Assembly (NCBI RefSeq): GCF_000518265.1
Contig: NZ_JADG01000010.1
Coordinates: forward strand, 186,001 to 250,000
DNA: 64,000 nt
DNA from: Actinomadura oligospora ATCC 43269
Lineage (GTDB): Bacteria > Actinomycetota > Actinomycetes > Streptosporangiales > Streptosporangiaceae
Direction of reading: 5' to 3'
A program made the translations under genes and the position numbers. Below the pieces are notes generated by a model. That model saw nothing but the letters and a program-made list of their open reading frames with translations. It did not search any database and was not told where the DNA came from. Each line of letters opens with the position of its first letter. Positions within the stretch are counted from its first letter, which is position 1. Below, one piece after another: positions 7,680-16,476 of the stretch.

Positions 7680-9782
7680 TCAGCCTGTGCCGGGGCCGGC
7701 GAGGGCGCGATAGATGGCGGTGGCCTTCTCGGCGGCCCGGATGGCCTCCTCGCCGGGCGGGAGGTAGCCGGAGATGGCGTCAAGGTTGAACGCCGCGCTC
7801 TTGCGGGCCTCCTCGTTCGCGCCCGCGGCCTCCAGCCTGGTGGCGGCCTTGATGGCCTCGTCGCCGAGCCCGGCGCCCTTGCCCGGCTGCCCGGCCTGGC
7901 TGTACCGGGCCGTCAGGATGTGCAGCGAGGAGATGAGGCTGCCGAGGTAGTCGATGTTGTCGGGATGCGCCGCGGCCACGTCCCGGTACGCCTGAACCGC
8001 TTCTTCCATGGCAATCACCGCTTCGGAGATCCGGCCGGCCTGGGACAGCAATCCGTCCAACGCGATCAGGGCGGCGGCGAGGGCCGGCCGGCTGGGCTCT
8101 CCCTGCGCTCTCAGCGCCCTGACGGTCTGCTTGGCGCACGCGATCCTCTCCGCCTGCAGCCGTTCCGGCGTCGGCGGCTGCGGCGCGGGGACGGGCCCGA
8201 TGTCGTAGCGCACGAGCCCGACGTTGGTGTGCACGTAGACGCGGCCGGTCGCGCCTTCGGCGGGAGTGCCGTTCGAGGACACCATCACCTGGGGGTTCGG
8301 CTGCTGCGGCCCGGCGGGGATCCAGTTCACGAGCCACTGCCCGGCGGGGAGGGACAGGGCGGAGAAGACCTCCACCTTCGTGTCGAGCAGGAACTGGTCG
8401 AGGACGAACACCTTGTCGGAGATGGAGATCGGCTGGAGGGTGTACCGGTTGTCCGGTTCCCACTGGCCGGTGTCGCAGTTGTAGCGTCCGCCTCCCCAGG
8501 AGCCGGGCAGCGGCCCCGGGGGCGGCTGGAGGTTCGGGACGTGCCTCCCGGGGAGGACGAGGCGGTAGCCGCTGACCATGAGACCGCTCCGGTCCATGCT
8601 CCAGGTCAGGCGGACCAGCCCTTGCAGGATGTCGGGGAGGTCGCTGTGGCGCTGGTAGCGGTTGCCGCTGTCGTCGCTTCCGAGGTGCTGGAAGCCCACG
8701 GCGTCCACGTCCCGGATCTTGCTCTTGACCATGCCGCGGACGACCTCGCCGAGGACGATGAGGTCGGTCGCGGCGATGATCACGCCCACGACGGGGCTGG
8801 CGATGCCGATGAGCAGTCCGCCGATGCCGCCGGATCCGAGGAAGCAGCGGAAGGCGTCCCAGTCCGAGGCGTCGCCGGCGATGTGGAGGTTCTCCTCGAG
8901 GACCGCCTTCGGCGGGTCGGACGCCGGAGGCTGGTCGGGGTGCTCCGGGCTGGGCCCCAGCCCGACGATGCGGACCGACAGGTTGGCGGTGACGTCCACC
9001 GAGAGGTCCACCGGGCCGAAGAGGGCCGGGCACGCGTTCGGTTTCCTCAGGGCGCAGTTGGCGACGGCGGCCCATCCCCACTCGGGCTGCCAGTCGAGGA
9101 TGGGCGCCCAGTTCCCCCAGGCGGCGTGGGGGTTCTCCTCCACCACCGTGCCCTGGGGCGGCGGCGACAGCTGCTTGGCCAGCTGGCCCGCGAGGGCGTC
9201 CGCGAACACCTCGCCGGAGAGCCGGACGAGGAACGGGTTGCCGTCGTGCGGGGCCTGGTCCAGGTGGTTGGCGGGCGGGGCCGTGAGGTCGTCGGTCCCG
9301 GTCGTGGAGAACCGGAGCGTCACGTATCCGCCCGCGTGGTGGACGGCGCCCTCGACGAGGCCGGCCGCGTCGAGGGCGAGGCTGAACTGCCAGAGCGGCA
9401 GCCCGATGTCCTGCGGGGCCTGCCCGGGGATGTCGACGCGCCGCAGGTCGATCTCCAGCACCGCACCCAGGATCCAGATGCGGAGCCAGAACACCGCGGC
9501 CGTCCCGTGCGGTTCCGCGTGCGGGTCGGCCTCCAGGTCGGCGATCGAGAGGTGCCGGACGGTCACGTCCGCGCGGGCGGTCATCATGTTCGCGGGCGGC
9601 GGCGACCCGTCGGGTGTCGCGTCCAGCCGGAGCGAGCCGGGACCGGCCCAGTCGATGCCCGTGACGAGCTGGCCGTCCGGGAGCCCGCGGAACGTCCGCA
9701 CCCGGACGGGCGACTCGGTGAGCATGAGCAGCAGGACGTCGCGGAAGAACGCCTCCCTGAACTCCGCCTCGACCAGCGCCAT
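7680..9782 (-). CDS. Protein of unknown function with C-terminal TPR-like helices
   Basis: I do not recognise this 700-residue protein. There is no signal peptide. The N-terminal two thirds are beta-rich, with long alternating strands and Pro/Asp loops. One hydrophobic stretch (GLLIGIASPVVGVIIAATDL), roughly residues 330-355, could be a membrane or lipid-contacting helix. A Trp/Gly-rich section (GSWGGGRYNCDTGQWEPDNRY) follows. The last 180 residues are helical repeats in TPR style (ALIALDGLLSQAGRISEAVIAMEEAVQAYRDV, interrupted in the gene by no stop). The strand pattern recalls lipid-binding tube-shaped (TULIP) or tail-fibre-like proteins, but that is a guess. It stands alone, convergent with the relaxase, and has GGGGAG 8 bp before the ATG. 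Confidence 0.75.
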   Translation of the reverse strand: MALVEAEFREAFFRDVLLLMLTESPVRVRTFRGLPDGQLVTGIDWAGPGSLRLDATPDGSPPPANMMTARADVTVRHLSIADLEADPHAEPHGTAAVFWLRIWILGAVLEIDLRRVDIPGQAPQDIGLPLWQFSLALDAAGLVEGAVHHAGGYVTLRFSTTGTDDLTAPPANHLDQAPHDGNPFLVRLSGEVFADALAGQLAKQLSPPPQGTVVEENPHAAWGNWAPILDWQPEWGWAAVANCALRKPNACPALFGPVDLSVDVTANLSVRIVGLGPSPEHPDQPPASDPPKAVLEENLHIAGDASDWDAFRCFLGSGGIGGLLIGIASPVVGVIIAATDLIVLGEVVRGMVKSKIRDVDAVGFQHLGSDDSGNRYQRHSDLPDILQGLVRLTWSMDRSGLMVSGYRLVLPGRHVPNLQPPPGPLPGSWGGGRYNCDTGQWEPDNRYTLQPISISDKVFVLDQFLLDTKVEVFSALSLPAGQWLVNWIPAGPQQPNPQVMVSSNGTPAEGATGRVYVHTNVGLVRYDIGPVPAPQPPTPERLQAERIACAKQTVRALRAQGEPSRPALAAALIALDGLLSQAGRISEAVIAMEEAVQAYRDVAAAHPDNIDYLGSLISSLHILTARYSQAGQPGKGAGLGDEAIKAATRLEAAGANEEARKSAAFNLDAISGYLPPGEEAIRAAEKATAIYRALAGPGTG

Positions 9783-10004
9783 CGCCCACCGCTCCCCAGG
9801 TGAGGGCGTCCCCCCGCGGGCCTGGATCGCCCTGGGACGGCCGCCGTGACTCCCCGAACGGGACGTGCCCGCCCATCATCCCGCGAAGGCGTGATCGAAT
9901 AAATCGTCCGCTTTGGCAGCACTTGGCCATCACGACGATGCCGTTTTCCGAGCGTTTCGGCGGCGGCCTCTGCTATGCCGAAGCCCCCCGTGTGGGACGC
10001 GGCG

Positions 10005-10730
10005 TCAGGACGTGTTGATGATGAGGCCGATGTGGGTGAAGTAGTTCAGCGCGCCGAAGAGCAGGAACAGGACGCCCGCGACCGTCCAGACGACGCCGAT
10101 CACCTTGACGATCCAGCCCGACGGGGTGCGCAGCGCGAACGGGAAGAGCACCGCGCCGATGCCGACCAGCACGTACAGGCCGGAGATGAACGTCGCCTCC
10201 AGCCACTTCTGGTCGGCGAACTGGCCCGAGATCGGCTCCTGGGGCGGGGCGGCGAAGAGCTGGTACTTCCACCCCGCCGCGGCGATGCCGAAGCACGCCA
10301 GGCCCATGCCGAACACGAAGATCGAGAGCGGCCCGGCGAGCCGGGCGACCAGCTCGGGCCGGTCCGGGGCCTCGTTGACCGCCTCGCCGCGCTTCCAGAG
10401 GAAGAGCGCGGCGACCAGCAGCATCACGCCGAACGCCAGGGACGGCTCCCCGAAGATGACGTTGTCGAACGGGAAGCCCTGACCGGCCAGCGGCCAGGTG
10501 AGCGTCATGTGGAGGCCCGTGAGGGTGAGGACGAGGCCGAGCGCGGTGAAGGCCAGCGCCCACCCCGCGGGTTCGACCCGGTGCGGGCTCAGCAGCCGCC
10601 GTGCCAGCCCCACGACCAGGAGCAGTCCCGCGCCCGCGGCGACCGCCATGATCGTGTTGTAGGTCGGCATCCGGGCCCAGTCGATCCTCAACTCGGGCCC
10701 GGCCGCCGCCATCCAGGCAAGATCATTCAT
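10005..10730 (-). CDS. DUF981-family integral membrane protein
   Basis: This 241-residue membrane protein has about six hydrophobic helices and opens with a polar segment containing MPTYNTIMAVAAGAGLLLV. Conserved-looking features are HMTLTWPL, FGEPSLAFGVMLL and a C-terminal HIGLIINTS. I assign it to DUF981 from the MPTYNTIMA start and overall layout; the function of that family is unknown. A small inverted repeat GCTAC-N5-GTAGC lies against the start codon, and a TACTCT box is visible just upstream, so the gene probably has its own promoter, separate from the upstream decarboxylase. Confidence 0.72.
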   Translation of the reverse strand: MNDLAWMAAAGPELRIDWARMPTYNTIMAVAAGAGLLLVVGLARRLLSPHRVEPAGWALAFTALGLVLTLTGLHMTLTWPLAGQGFPFDNVIFGEPSLAFGVMLLVAALFLWKRGEAVNEAPDRPELVARLAGPLSIFVFGMGLACFGIAAAGWKYQLFAAPPQEPISGQFADQKWLEATFISGLYVLVGIGAVLFPFALRTPSGWIVKVIGVVWTVAGVLFLLFGALNYFTHIGLIINTS

Positions 10731-10791
10731 GCTACGCAGAGTAGCAACGCGAATCTGTTGAGTAATGTCTCGGGGTGGTCGTTCCGCCTGG

Positions 10792-12273
10792 TCAGAGGGC
10801 GTCGGAGTACAGAACGGACAGGAAGCGGACCAGCAGGCCCTCGCGGGTGGCGGCCGGGAGCGCGTCCAGGACGGTGTTGACGAACGCCATCTCCGGCTCG
10901 GCGCCGCCGTCCAGCTGGACGCCCACCGCGCTGAGCAGGCCCGCGAAGTCGGCGTCGGTCATGCCGTCCAGGTCGAGGGAGCGCAGCGCGTCCACCAGGT
11001 CGGACGGGACGTCGGGCGGGCCCACCGCGCGGGCGGCCTCCGCGGCCTCGGCGAGGGCCTCCAGCAGGGCCTCGACGTCGGTGACGCCGGTCAGGGTGAA
11101 GTGCAGGTTCGCGGGGATCCCCTGGTGGCTGAGCTGCGGCTGGAAGAACCAGCCGCGCGCGCGGGCCTCGTCGGCGACGACGAAGACGTCCAGCGCGGGA
11201 TCGTCGGAGGTGACCGCGACGAGCGGCACGGCCGGGTCGCCGAGGACGCGGAGTCCGGGGATCTCGGCCACGCCCGCGCGCAGCCGGTCGGCGGCGGCCA
11301 TCGCCGACGCGGCCAGCTCGCGGTAGCCGTCCGCGCCGAGCGCGCGCAGCGTCGCCCAGGCCGCGGCGAGCGGGCCCGCGCTCCGGCTGCTCTGCACGGT
11401 CGAGTTGATCACCGTGTAGCCCGGCCACTCGGCGGACGCGTAGTAGGCGCGGCGGCGCAGCGCCTCGTCCGCGAACAGCACGACCGATGCGCCCTTAGGC
11501 GCATAACCGTATTTGTGCAGGTCACAGGAGAGGGACGTGACGCCCGGCACCGACAGGTCGAACGGCGGGACCTCGCGTCCGTCCGCTCCGTCCAGGAACG
11601 GCAGGACCCAGCCGCCGACGCACGCGTCCACGTGGCACAGCACCCCGGCTCCGGCGGCGATCGCGGCGATCTCCTCGACCGGGTCCAGGACGCCTTGGGG
11701 GTAGGACGGCGCGGAGCACACGACCAGGACGGTCCGCGGGGTGAGCGCGGCGCGGGTGGCCTCGGCGTCCGCGCGGAAGGTCTCCGGGTCGACCGGGACG
11801 GTCACGACCTCCAGCCCCAGGTAGTGCGCGGCCTTCCGGAACGCGGGATGGGCCGTGGACGGCAGGACCAGCTCCGGACGCCCCTCGACGGGCCGGGCGT
11901 CCCGCGCGGCCTTCACCGCCAGCATGATCGACTCGGTGCCGCCGCTGGTGAACACGCCGGGCGTGCCCGCGTCGCCGCCGAGCCGCGCCGCGACCGCCGC
12001 GACGACCGCCCGCTCCAGCGCGACGATGCTGGGGAACGCCGTCGGGTCCAGGCAGTTCACCTCCAGCAGTTCGCGGTGCGCGGTGGCGGCCAGGTCGTGC
12101 ACGGCGTCGCGTCCGGTGTCGTAGACGTAGGCGGTCACCTTGCCGCCGCGCACGGGCAGGTCCCCTTCGCGCAGGCGCGCGAGCTCGGCCAGGACGGCGT
12201 CCGCCGGACGCCCGCTCTCGGGCAGGGCGGTTTCCGGCAGGACGGGTGTGGACTGCGTGGATTCAGACGGCAT
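10792..12273 (-). CDS. PLP-dependent decarboxylase / sphingosine-1-phosphate lyase-like enzyme
   Basis: This 493-residue fold-type I PLP enzyme would decarboxylate an amino acid or cleave a phosphorylated long-chain amino alcohol. The PLP lysine is Lys254 in SCDLHKYGYAPKG. Upstream are the cofactor motifs TSGGTESIMLAV and VDACVGGW (the Asp that binds the pyridine nitrogen). The similarity to sphingosine-1-phosphate lyase is strongest around GGTES and HKYGYAPKGAS. The gene overlaps the upstream MFS transporter by 11 bp and is the last gene of a TetR-MFS-decarboxylase operon, so it probably makes or degrades a compound the transporter moves. The codons around the catalytic lysine are unusually AT-rich for this genome. 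Confidence 0.87.
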   Translation of the reverse strand: MPSESTQSTPVLPETALPESGRPADAVLAELARLREGDLPVRGGKVTAYVYDTGRDAVHDLAATAHRELLEVNCLDPTAFPSIVALERAVVAAVAARLGGDAGTPGVFTSGGTESIMLAVKAARDARPVEGRPELVLPSTAHPAFRKAAHYLGLEVVTVPVDPETFRADAEATRAALTPRTVLVVCSAPSYPQGVLDPVEEIAAIAAGAGVLCHVDACVGGWVLPFLDGADGREVPPFDLSVPGVTSLSCDLHKYGYAPKGASVVLFADEALRRRAYYASAEWPGYTVINSTVQSSRSAGPLAAAWATLRALGADGYRELAASAMAAADRLRAGVAEIPGLRVLGDPAVPLVAVTSDDPALDVFVVADEARARGWFFQPQLSHQGIPANLHFTLTGVTDVEALLEALAEAAEAARAVGPPDVPSDLVDALRSLDLDGMTDADFAGLLSAVGVQLDGGAEPEMAFVNTVLDALPAATREGLLVRFLSVLYSDAL

Positions 12274-13660
12274 GAGGTTGCGGCTCCCCGGTGGATCGGT
12301 GGGCGGCGGCCAGCCCGCGATAGGCCAGCAGCATCGGGACGCTGAGCAGCAGCAGGACGGCCGGGACGACCGTGTACCCGGCGGTCAGCCCGGTCAGCGC
12401 CGAGTCCGGCTGCCGGACGGGCGCGTCCAGGTCGGACGAGTGGAAGGACGTCACCGCGAGGATCAGCGCGAACACGCCCGGCCCGAGGGCCATCGCGCCG
12501 GTCTCGGCGGCCGTCCAGATGCCGGTGAACGCGCCCGGCTGCGCCTGCCCGGTCCGTCCGGCGTCGGCGTGGACGGTCTCGGGCAGCAGGGACAGGGGAA
12601 GGAGCTGCAGGGCCGCGTAGCAGACGCCGACCAGTGCCGTCAGCGCGAGGACGACCCCCGTGGTCCCGGACGTGACGGCGGGCAGCAGCGCAACGTCCGC
12701 CACCGCGAACAGCACGACCGCGGCGACATAGCAGCCGACGTGACCGTACTTCGCGGCGAGCCGTCGCCACAGCGGGACGGCCAGCGCGCTCGGGCCGACC
12801 ATGCACACGAACATCACCGAGGTCAGGCCGTGATCGTCCAGCCGGTACACCGCGATGTAGGGCGCCCCGGCGAGCATCACCGCGATGGCGAGCGACTGCG
12901 CCGCGTACGCGCCGAGCAGCGCGAAGAAGGGCCGGTTGCCCCGGGCGGCGCGCAGCGCGGCGGCCAGCCCGAGCGGACGCGGCCCCGGACGCGCCGGGAT
13001 CCAGCGGGTCGCGAGCGCGCTGGCGACCATCGCCGCGCCCATCAGCAGCCCGACGGCCACACCCATGACGGCGTGCCCGCCGCGTCCCCCTCCGGCGGCG
13101 TCCGACAGCGCGGGGGCCGCGCCGCCCGCCAGCAGGATCCCGGCCGTCAGGCAGACGATCCGCCACGCCATCGCGCGGCCCCGCTCGGCGGGCACTCCCG
13201 AGATCTCGGCGGGCAGCGCGACGTACGGCACCTGGAAGCAGGCGAACGCGCTGGCGGCGAGCAGGAACGCCAGGCCCGACCAGATCGCGGCGAACCCCGC
13301 GCCGTCCACCGGAGCGGCGAACATCGCGGCGAACAGCACCGGCAGCGTCACCGCCCCGGCGAGCAGCAGCCGGGTGCGCCGTCCGGTGCGGACGGCCTCC
13401 CGGTCGCTGGCCGCGCCGACGACCGGGTTGAGCAGGACGTCCCACGCCTTCGGGACGACCAGGACCGCGCCCGCGACCCCGGCCGCGACGCCCATGACAT
13501 CGGTCAGGTAGTACAGGAGCAGCAGCCCGGGGACGGCGGAGAACACGCCGGTGCCGACCGACCCGATCCCGTAGCCGAGCAGCCGCCGCCGCGACAACGC
13601 GGTCGCCTGGGACGGCTCGGTCTCCCGGGAAGGCGAAGGAACCCGGGACGGCCCGGTCAC
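12263..13660 (-). CDS. MFS transporter, glycoside-pentoside-hexuronide:cation symporter type
   Basis: This protein of about 465 residues has roughly twelve membrane helices. The N-terminal helix GYGIGSVGTGVFSAVPGLLLL and the following YYLTDVMGV and PKAWDVLLNPVVGAASD motifs are characteristic of the GPH sugar:cation symporter branch, although many actinomycete members carry other substrates. I choose the GTG at 13660 because its GTGA overlaps the TGA of the upstream tetR gene by 4 bp; the open frame extends much further but only as low-complexity Arg/Pro sequence. The stop overlaps the decarboxylase start. It is probably controlled by the TetR protein. Confidence 0.85.
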   Translation of the reverse strand: MTGPSRVPSPSRETEPSQATALSRRRLLGYGIGSVGTGVFSAVPGLLLLYYLTDVMGVAAGVAGAVLVVPKAWDVLLNPVVGAASDREAVRTGRRTRLLLAGAVTLPVLFAAMFAAPVDGAGFAAIWSGLAFLLAASAFACFQVPYVALPAEISGVPAERGRAMAWRIVCLTAGILLAGGAAPALSDAAGGGRGGHAVMGVAVGLLMGAAMVASALATRWIPARPGPRPLGLAAALRAARGNRPFFALLGAYAAQSLAIAVMLAGAPYIAVYRLDDHGLTSVMFVCMVGPSALAVPLWRRLAAKYGHVGCYVAAVVLFAVADVALLPAVTSGTTGVVLALTALVGVCYAALQLLPLSLLPETVHADAGRTGQAQPGAFTGIWTAAETGAMALGPGVFALILAVTSFHSSDLDAPVRQPDSALTGLTAGYTVVPAVLLLLSVPMLLAYRGLAAAHRSTGEPQPHAV

Positions 13661-14250
13661 GGCGCGAGCCCGAGCGTGGCGGTCACCATGCGCCGCATGT
13701 GGGCGCGGAAGCGGATCAGGGCGCTCGGGTCGTCCATCCGGTGCCGTCGCCCGTCGCCGCGCAGCACCCCGCCGCGCGCGAACCCGTGGGTGCACCAGAT
13801 GACGCTCCACACCAGGTACTCGACGTCGATGTCGTCCCCGGCGACCCTGCCGACGGCGTCGGCGACCATCTGCATCAGGGGCTGGACGTAGGCGTTCTCC
13901 AGGTGCGCCACGTCCGACGCGTCCGACAGCCACCGGTGCACCCACAGGGACGGGATGTCGGGGTTCGCCGCGCAGAAGTCGACGTAGCGGTCGAGCAGCC
14001 GCATCACCCCCTCCACGTCCGGGGTGAGGTCGGCGGTCGCCTCCTCCAGGGCGGCGCGCTCCCGCTGGTGCGCCCGCTCCATGATGGCCAGGTACAGGTC
14101 CCGCTTGTTGCCGACGTGGTAGGCGACCGTGGCGATGTTCAGCCCGGCGGCCTCCGCGATCAGGCGCGTGGACGTTCCGTCGTACCCGAGCTCCGCGAAG
14201 AGCCCGGTCGCGACATCGAGGATCCGCTCACGGGCGGAGTCGACGCTCAT
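13657..14250 (-). CDS. TetR-family transcriptional regulator
   Basis: This 197-residue repressor starts at the ATG at 14250 (MSVDSARERILDVATGLF). The HTH is at about residues 25-50 (GTSTRLIAEAAGLNIATVAYHVGNKRDLY), followed by an all-helical ligand-binding domain with a Trp-rich region (PSLWVHRWL, VWSVIWCTHGF). It is the first gene of the operon with the MFS transporter and decarboxylase (4-bp GTGA overlap) and is divergent from the FMN reductase. A 20-bp operator candidate overlaps its own -35 box. Confidence 0.9.
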   Translation of the reverse strand: MSVDSARERILDVATGLFAELGYDGTSTRLIAEAAGLNIATVAYHVGNKRDLYLAIMERAHQRERAALEEATADLTPDVEGVMRLLDRYVDFCAANPDIPSLWVHRWLSDASDVAHLENAYVQPLMQMVADAVGRVAGDDIDVEYLVWSVIWCTHGFARGGVLRGDGRRHRMDDPSALIRFRAHMRRMVTATLGLAP

Positions 14251-14257
14251 GGCGCAC

Positions 14258-14299
14258 AACCTAGAACCCCTCCCGCGCATCCGTCAATCACTTGATGGA
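14258..14299 (-). promoter_or_regulatory. TetR promoter with overlapping 20-bp operator
   Basis: On the minus strand a -35 box TTGACG (14282-14287) and a -10 box TAGGTT (14258-14263) are 18 bp apart, placing the transcript start at or next to the tetR ATG (leaderless). The dyad TCCGTCAA-TCAC-TTGATGGA at 14280-14299 has 8-bp arms with one mismatch and covers the -35 box, which would suit autorepression and control of the divergent reductase. Confidence 0.6.
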
Positions 14300-14381
14300 A
14301 CCCCGTCGTCCCCGGTGGGGCGGGGATTTTCCGGTGCCGGGGAGGCATTCGGGCGAGGTGGCGGGGCGCTACGTTGAGGTG

Positions 14382-14927
14382 ATGGAGAATTCTGTGATCT
14401 TGCTACTGAGCGGCAGCCTGCGTGCCGATTCGTCCAACGAGGTCATGCTGCGGACGGCCCTGGACGTGGCCCCGCCCGGCGTCCGCGCGGTCCGCTACAC
14501 CGGGCTGGCCGACCTGCCCCACTTCAACCCCGACGACGACGCCGACCCGCTCCCGGCGCCGGTGACCGGTCTGCGCGCCGCGATCGACGAGGCGGACGCG
14601 CTGCTGATCTGCACCCCCGAGTACGCGGGCACCCTGCCCGGTTCGTTCAAGAACCTGCTCGACTGGACCGTCGGCGGCAACGAGATCGGCGACAAGCCGT
14701 CCGCCTGGGTGAACGTCGCGGCTCCGGGGCGTGGCGGCGGCGCCGAGGCCACGTTGCGCACCGTCCTCGGCTACACGGGCGCGGCGATCGTGGACGAGGC
14801 GTGCGTCCGCCTCCCGGTCGACCGCGGCCAGGTGAACGACGACGGCGTCATCACCGACCCCGAGGTCAGAGCCCGTCTGGCGAAGGCGATGGACAGCCTG
14901 CTGAGCGCAGCCTCTGCCGAAGCGTGA
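14382..14927 (+). CDS. NADPH-dependent FMN reductase
   Basis: This 181-residue flavodoxin-like protein starts at the ATG at 14382, preceded by GAGG. LLLSGSLRADSSNE at residues 5-18 is the phosphate-binding loop for FMN. CTPEYAGTLPGSFKNLLDW is the signature of the SsuE/ArsH-like NADPH:FMN reductase family. It would supply reduced flavin or detoxify quinones. It is divergent from the TetR gene and shares its operator region, so induction by the same ligand is plausible. Confidence 0.9.
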   Translation: MENSVILLLSGSLRADSSNEVMLRTALDVAPPGVRAVRYTGLADLPHFNPDDDADPLPAPVTGLRAAIDEADALLICTPEYAGTLPGSFKNLLDWTVGGNEIGDKPSAWVNVAAPGRGGGAEATLRTVLGYTGAAIVDEACVRLPVDRGQVNDDGVITDPEVRARLAKAMDSLLSAASAEA

Positions 14928-14976
14928 CCTGCGGTGCGCCGCGAGAGTCCGAGGCCGTCGCGGCGCAGCGGCCGCG

Positions 14977-16476
14977 TCAGAGGTCGTTGCCCGCGTAGGA
15001 GAGGTTGAAGCTCTTGTTGACCAGCGGGAAGTCCGGGACGATCGCGCCGGTCAGGGCCACCGGCAGGGCGGGCCAGTTGAAGAAGGACGGGTCGACGATC
15101 TTCGTGCGGGACAGCGTCCCGTCGGCGGCCAGCTCGACCCGGTGGACGATCGTCCCGCGCCAGCCCTCGGCCACGCCGATCCCGGACGCCCGTTCGCCCG
15201 GGGCCGACAGCGGAGGCCAGTAGCTGGTCAGGCCGGGGGACATGCCGTAGGCCAGGTCGGTCACCAGCGCGACGGACGCCGCGATCTCCTCCGCCCGGAC
15301 CTGGAAGCGCGCCAGCACGTCCCCGGACGTCCGGGTCGCGACGGCCAGCGCCGGACGAAGGTCGGTGATCGGGTGGTCGCGGCGGGCGTCGACGTCGAGC
15401 CCGCTCGCGCGGGCGACGTACCCGAGTGTGCCGAGGTCGCGGGCCGCGTCCAGGGGGAGCGGCGCGGTCCCGGTGAAGCGGTCGAGGACGACGGTGTGTC
15501 CGAGGGCCAGGTCGACCAGTTCGGCGACGTCGGCGGCCAGCGCCCTCAGGGCGGCGGCGTCGGGGACCGCGAGCAGCAGGGCCCCGCCCGGCACGACGCC
15601 GCCGCGCAGCAGCCGGTGCCCGGTGGTGGCCGCGTTCAGCCTGAGCAGCTGCTCCCGGACCCGGCCGAACTGGGCGTTCAGGATCGAGTGGCCCACGTCG
15701 TTGCACAGCGCGCCGAGGTCGGTGACGTGGTTGTAGAGGCGTTCGAGCTCCAGCAGCAGGGCCCGCGCCCGCTGCGCGCCGGGGGAGACCCGCACGCCCG
15801 CCGCGTCCTCGACGGCCAGGCAGAACGCCAGCGCGTGACCGACGGCGGTGTCGCCGCTGACCCGCTCGGCGAGCGGCAGCGCGTCCACCGGGAGACGGCC
15901 CTCGAACAGCTTCTCCAGGCCCTTGTGGACGAACCAGAGCCGCGCCTTCAGCTTCAGGATGCTCTCGCCGACGACCGAGAACCGGAAGTGGCCGGGTTCG
16001 ATCATCCCGGCGTGCACCGGCCCGACCGGGATCTCGTACACGCCCGCGCCCCCGACCTCCATGAACGGGTAGGGGCCCTCGGGGTCGCCGAACTCCGGCG
16101 GCGGCCCGGCGTCGGCGCGCATCGGGTACCAGCCGCGCGGCCAGTGGTGGTGCCGGACGAGCCGGTGCGGCAGCGGGTGGTCCGCCGGGACGATCCCGTA
16201 CAGGTCCCGCATCTCGCGTTCGAACCGTCCGGCCGGGAAGCTCAGGTGCGCCAGGCTCGGCACCACCGGGTCGGACGGGTCGAGCCGGACGTGCAGCTCG
16301 GCCCGCCGGTCGGGGGAGTCCCCGGACGCGGCCAGGGTGAACAGGTACACCACGCGCAGCGACCCGTCCGGGTCCTCGTGCGCGGCGGTCAGGGCGAGCC
16401 GGTGCCCGGCGTCCAGCAGCGCGGCGGCGCGCGCGGGCAGCCGGCCGGCGGGGACCTCGGTGACGGTGACGTTCAA
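14977..16476 (-). CDS. hycE: Hydrogenase-like large subunit HycE (NuoC-NuoD fusion, no nickel ligands)
   Basis: This is the last gene of the membrane-complex operon, 499 residues from a TTG whose TTGA overlaps the stop of hycQ. The N-terminal 160 residues are the NuoC/30-kDa-type domain (FEREMRDLYGIVPADHPLPHRL). The rest is the NuoD/49-kDa catalytic-type domain. In true [NiFe] group 4 hydrogenases the nickel ligands are an RxCGxC near the start of this domain and a CxxC near its end. Here the first reads RVSGDTAVGH and the C-terminal DPSFFNWPAL has no cysteine. The protein therefore cannot hold a NiFe centre. It matches M. tuberculosis Rv0087 (HycE) in length and position, and probably works as a quinone- or partner-linked complex I-like module. 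Confidence 0.9.
   Translation of the reverse strand: MNVTVTEVPAGRLPARAAALLDAGHRLALTAAHEDPDGSLRVVYLFTLAASGDSPDRRAELHVRLDPSDPVVPSLAHLSFPAGRFEREMRDLYGIVPADHPLPHRLVRHHHWPRGWYPMRADAGPPPEFGDPEGPYPFMEVGGAGVYEIPVGPVHAGMIEPGHFRFSVVGESILKLKARLWFVHKGLEKLFEGRLPVDALPLAERVSGDTAVGHALAFCLAVEDAAGVRVSPGAQRARALLLELERLYNHVTDLGALCNDVGHSILNAQFGRVREQLLRLNAATTGHRLLRGGVVPGGALLLAVPDAAALRALAADVAELVDLALGHTVVLDRFTGTAPLPLDAARDLGTLGYVARASGLDVDARRDHPITDLRPALAVATRTSGDVLARFQVRAEEIAASVALVTDLAYGMSPGLTSYWPPLSAPGERASGIGVAEGWRGTIVHRVELAADGTLSRTKIVDPSFFNWPALPVALTGAIVPDFPLVNKSFNLSYAGNDL

Noticed and set aside
14977..16476. True [NiFe] hydrogenase
   Set aside because: Both nickel-binding cysteine pairs are missing from HycE.
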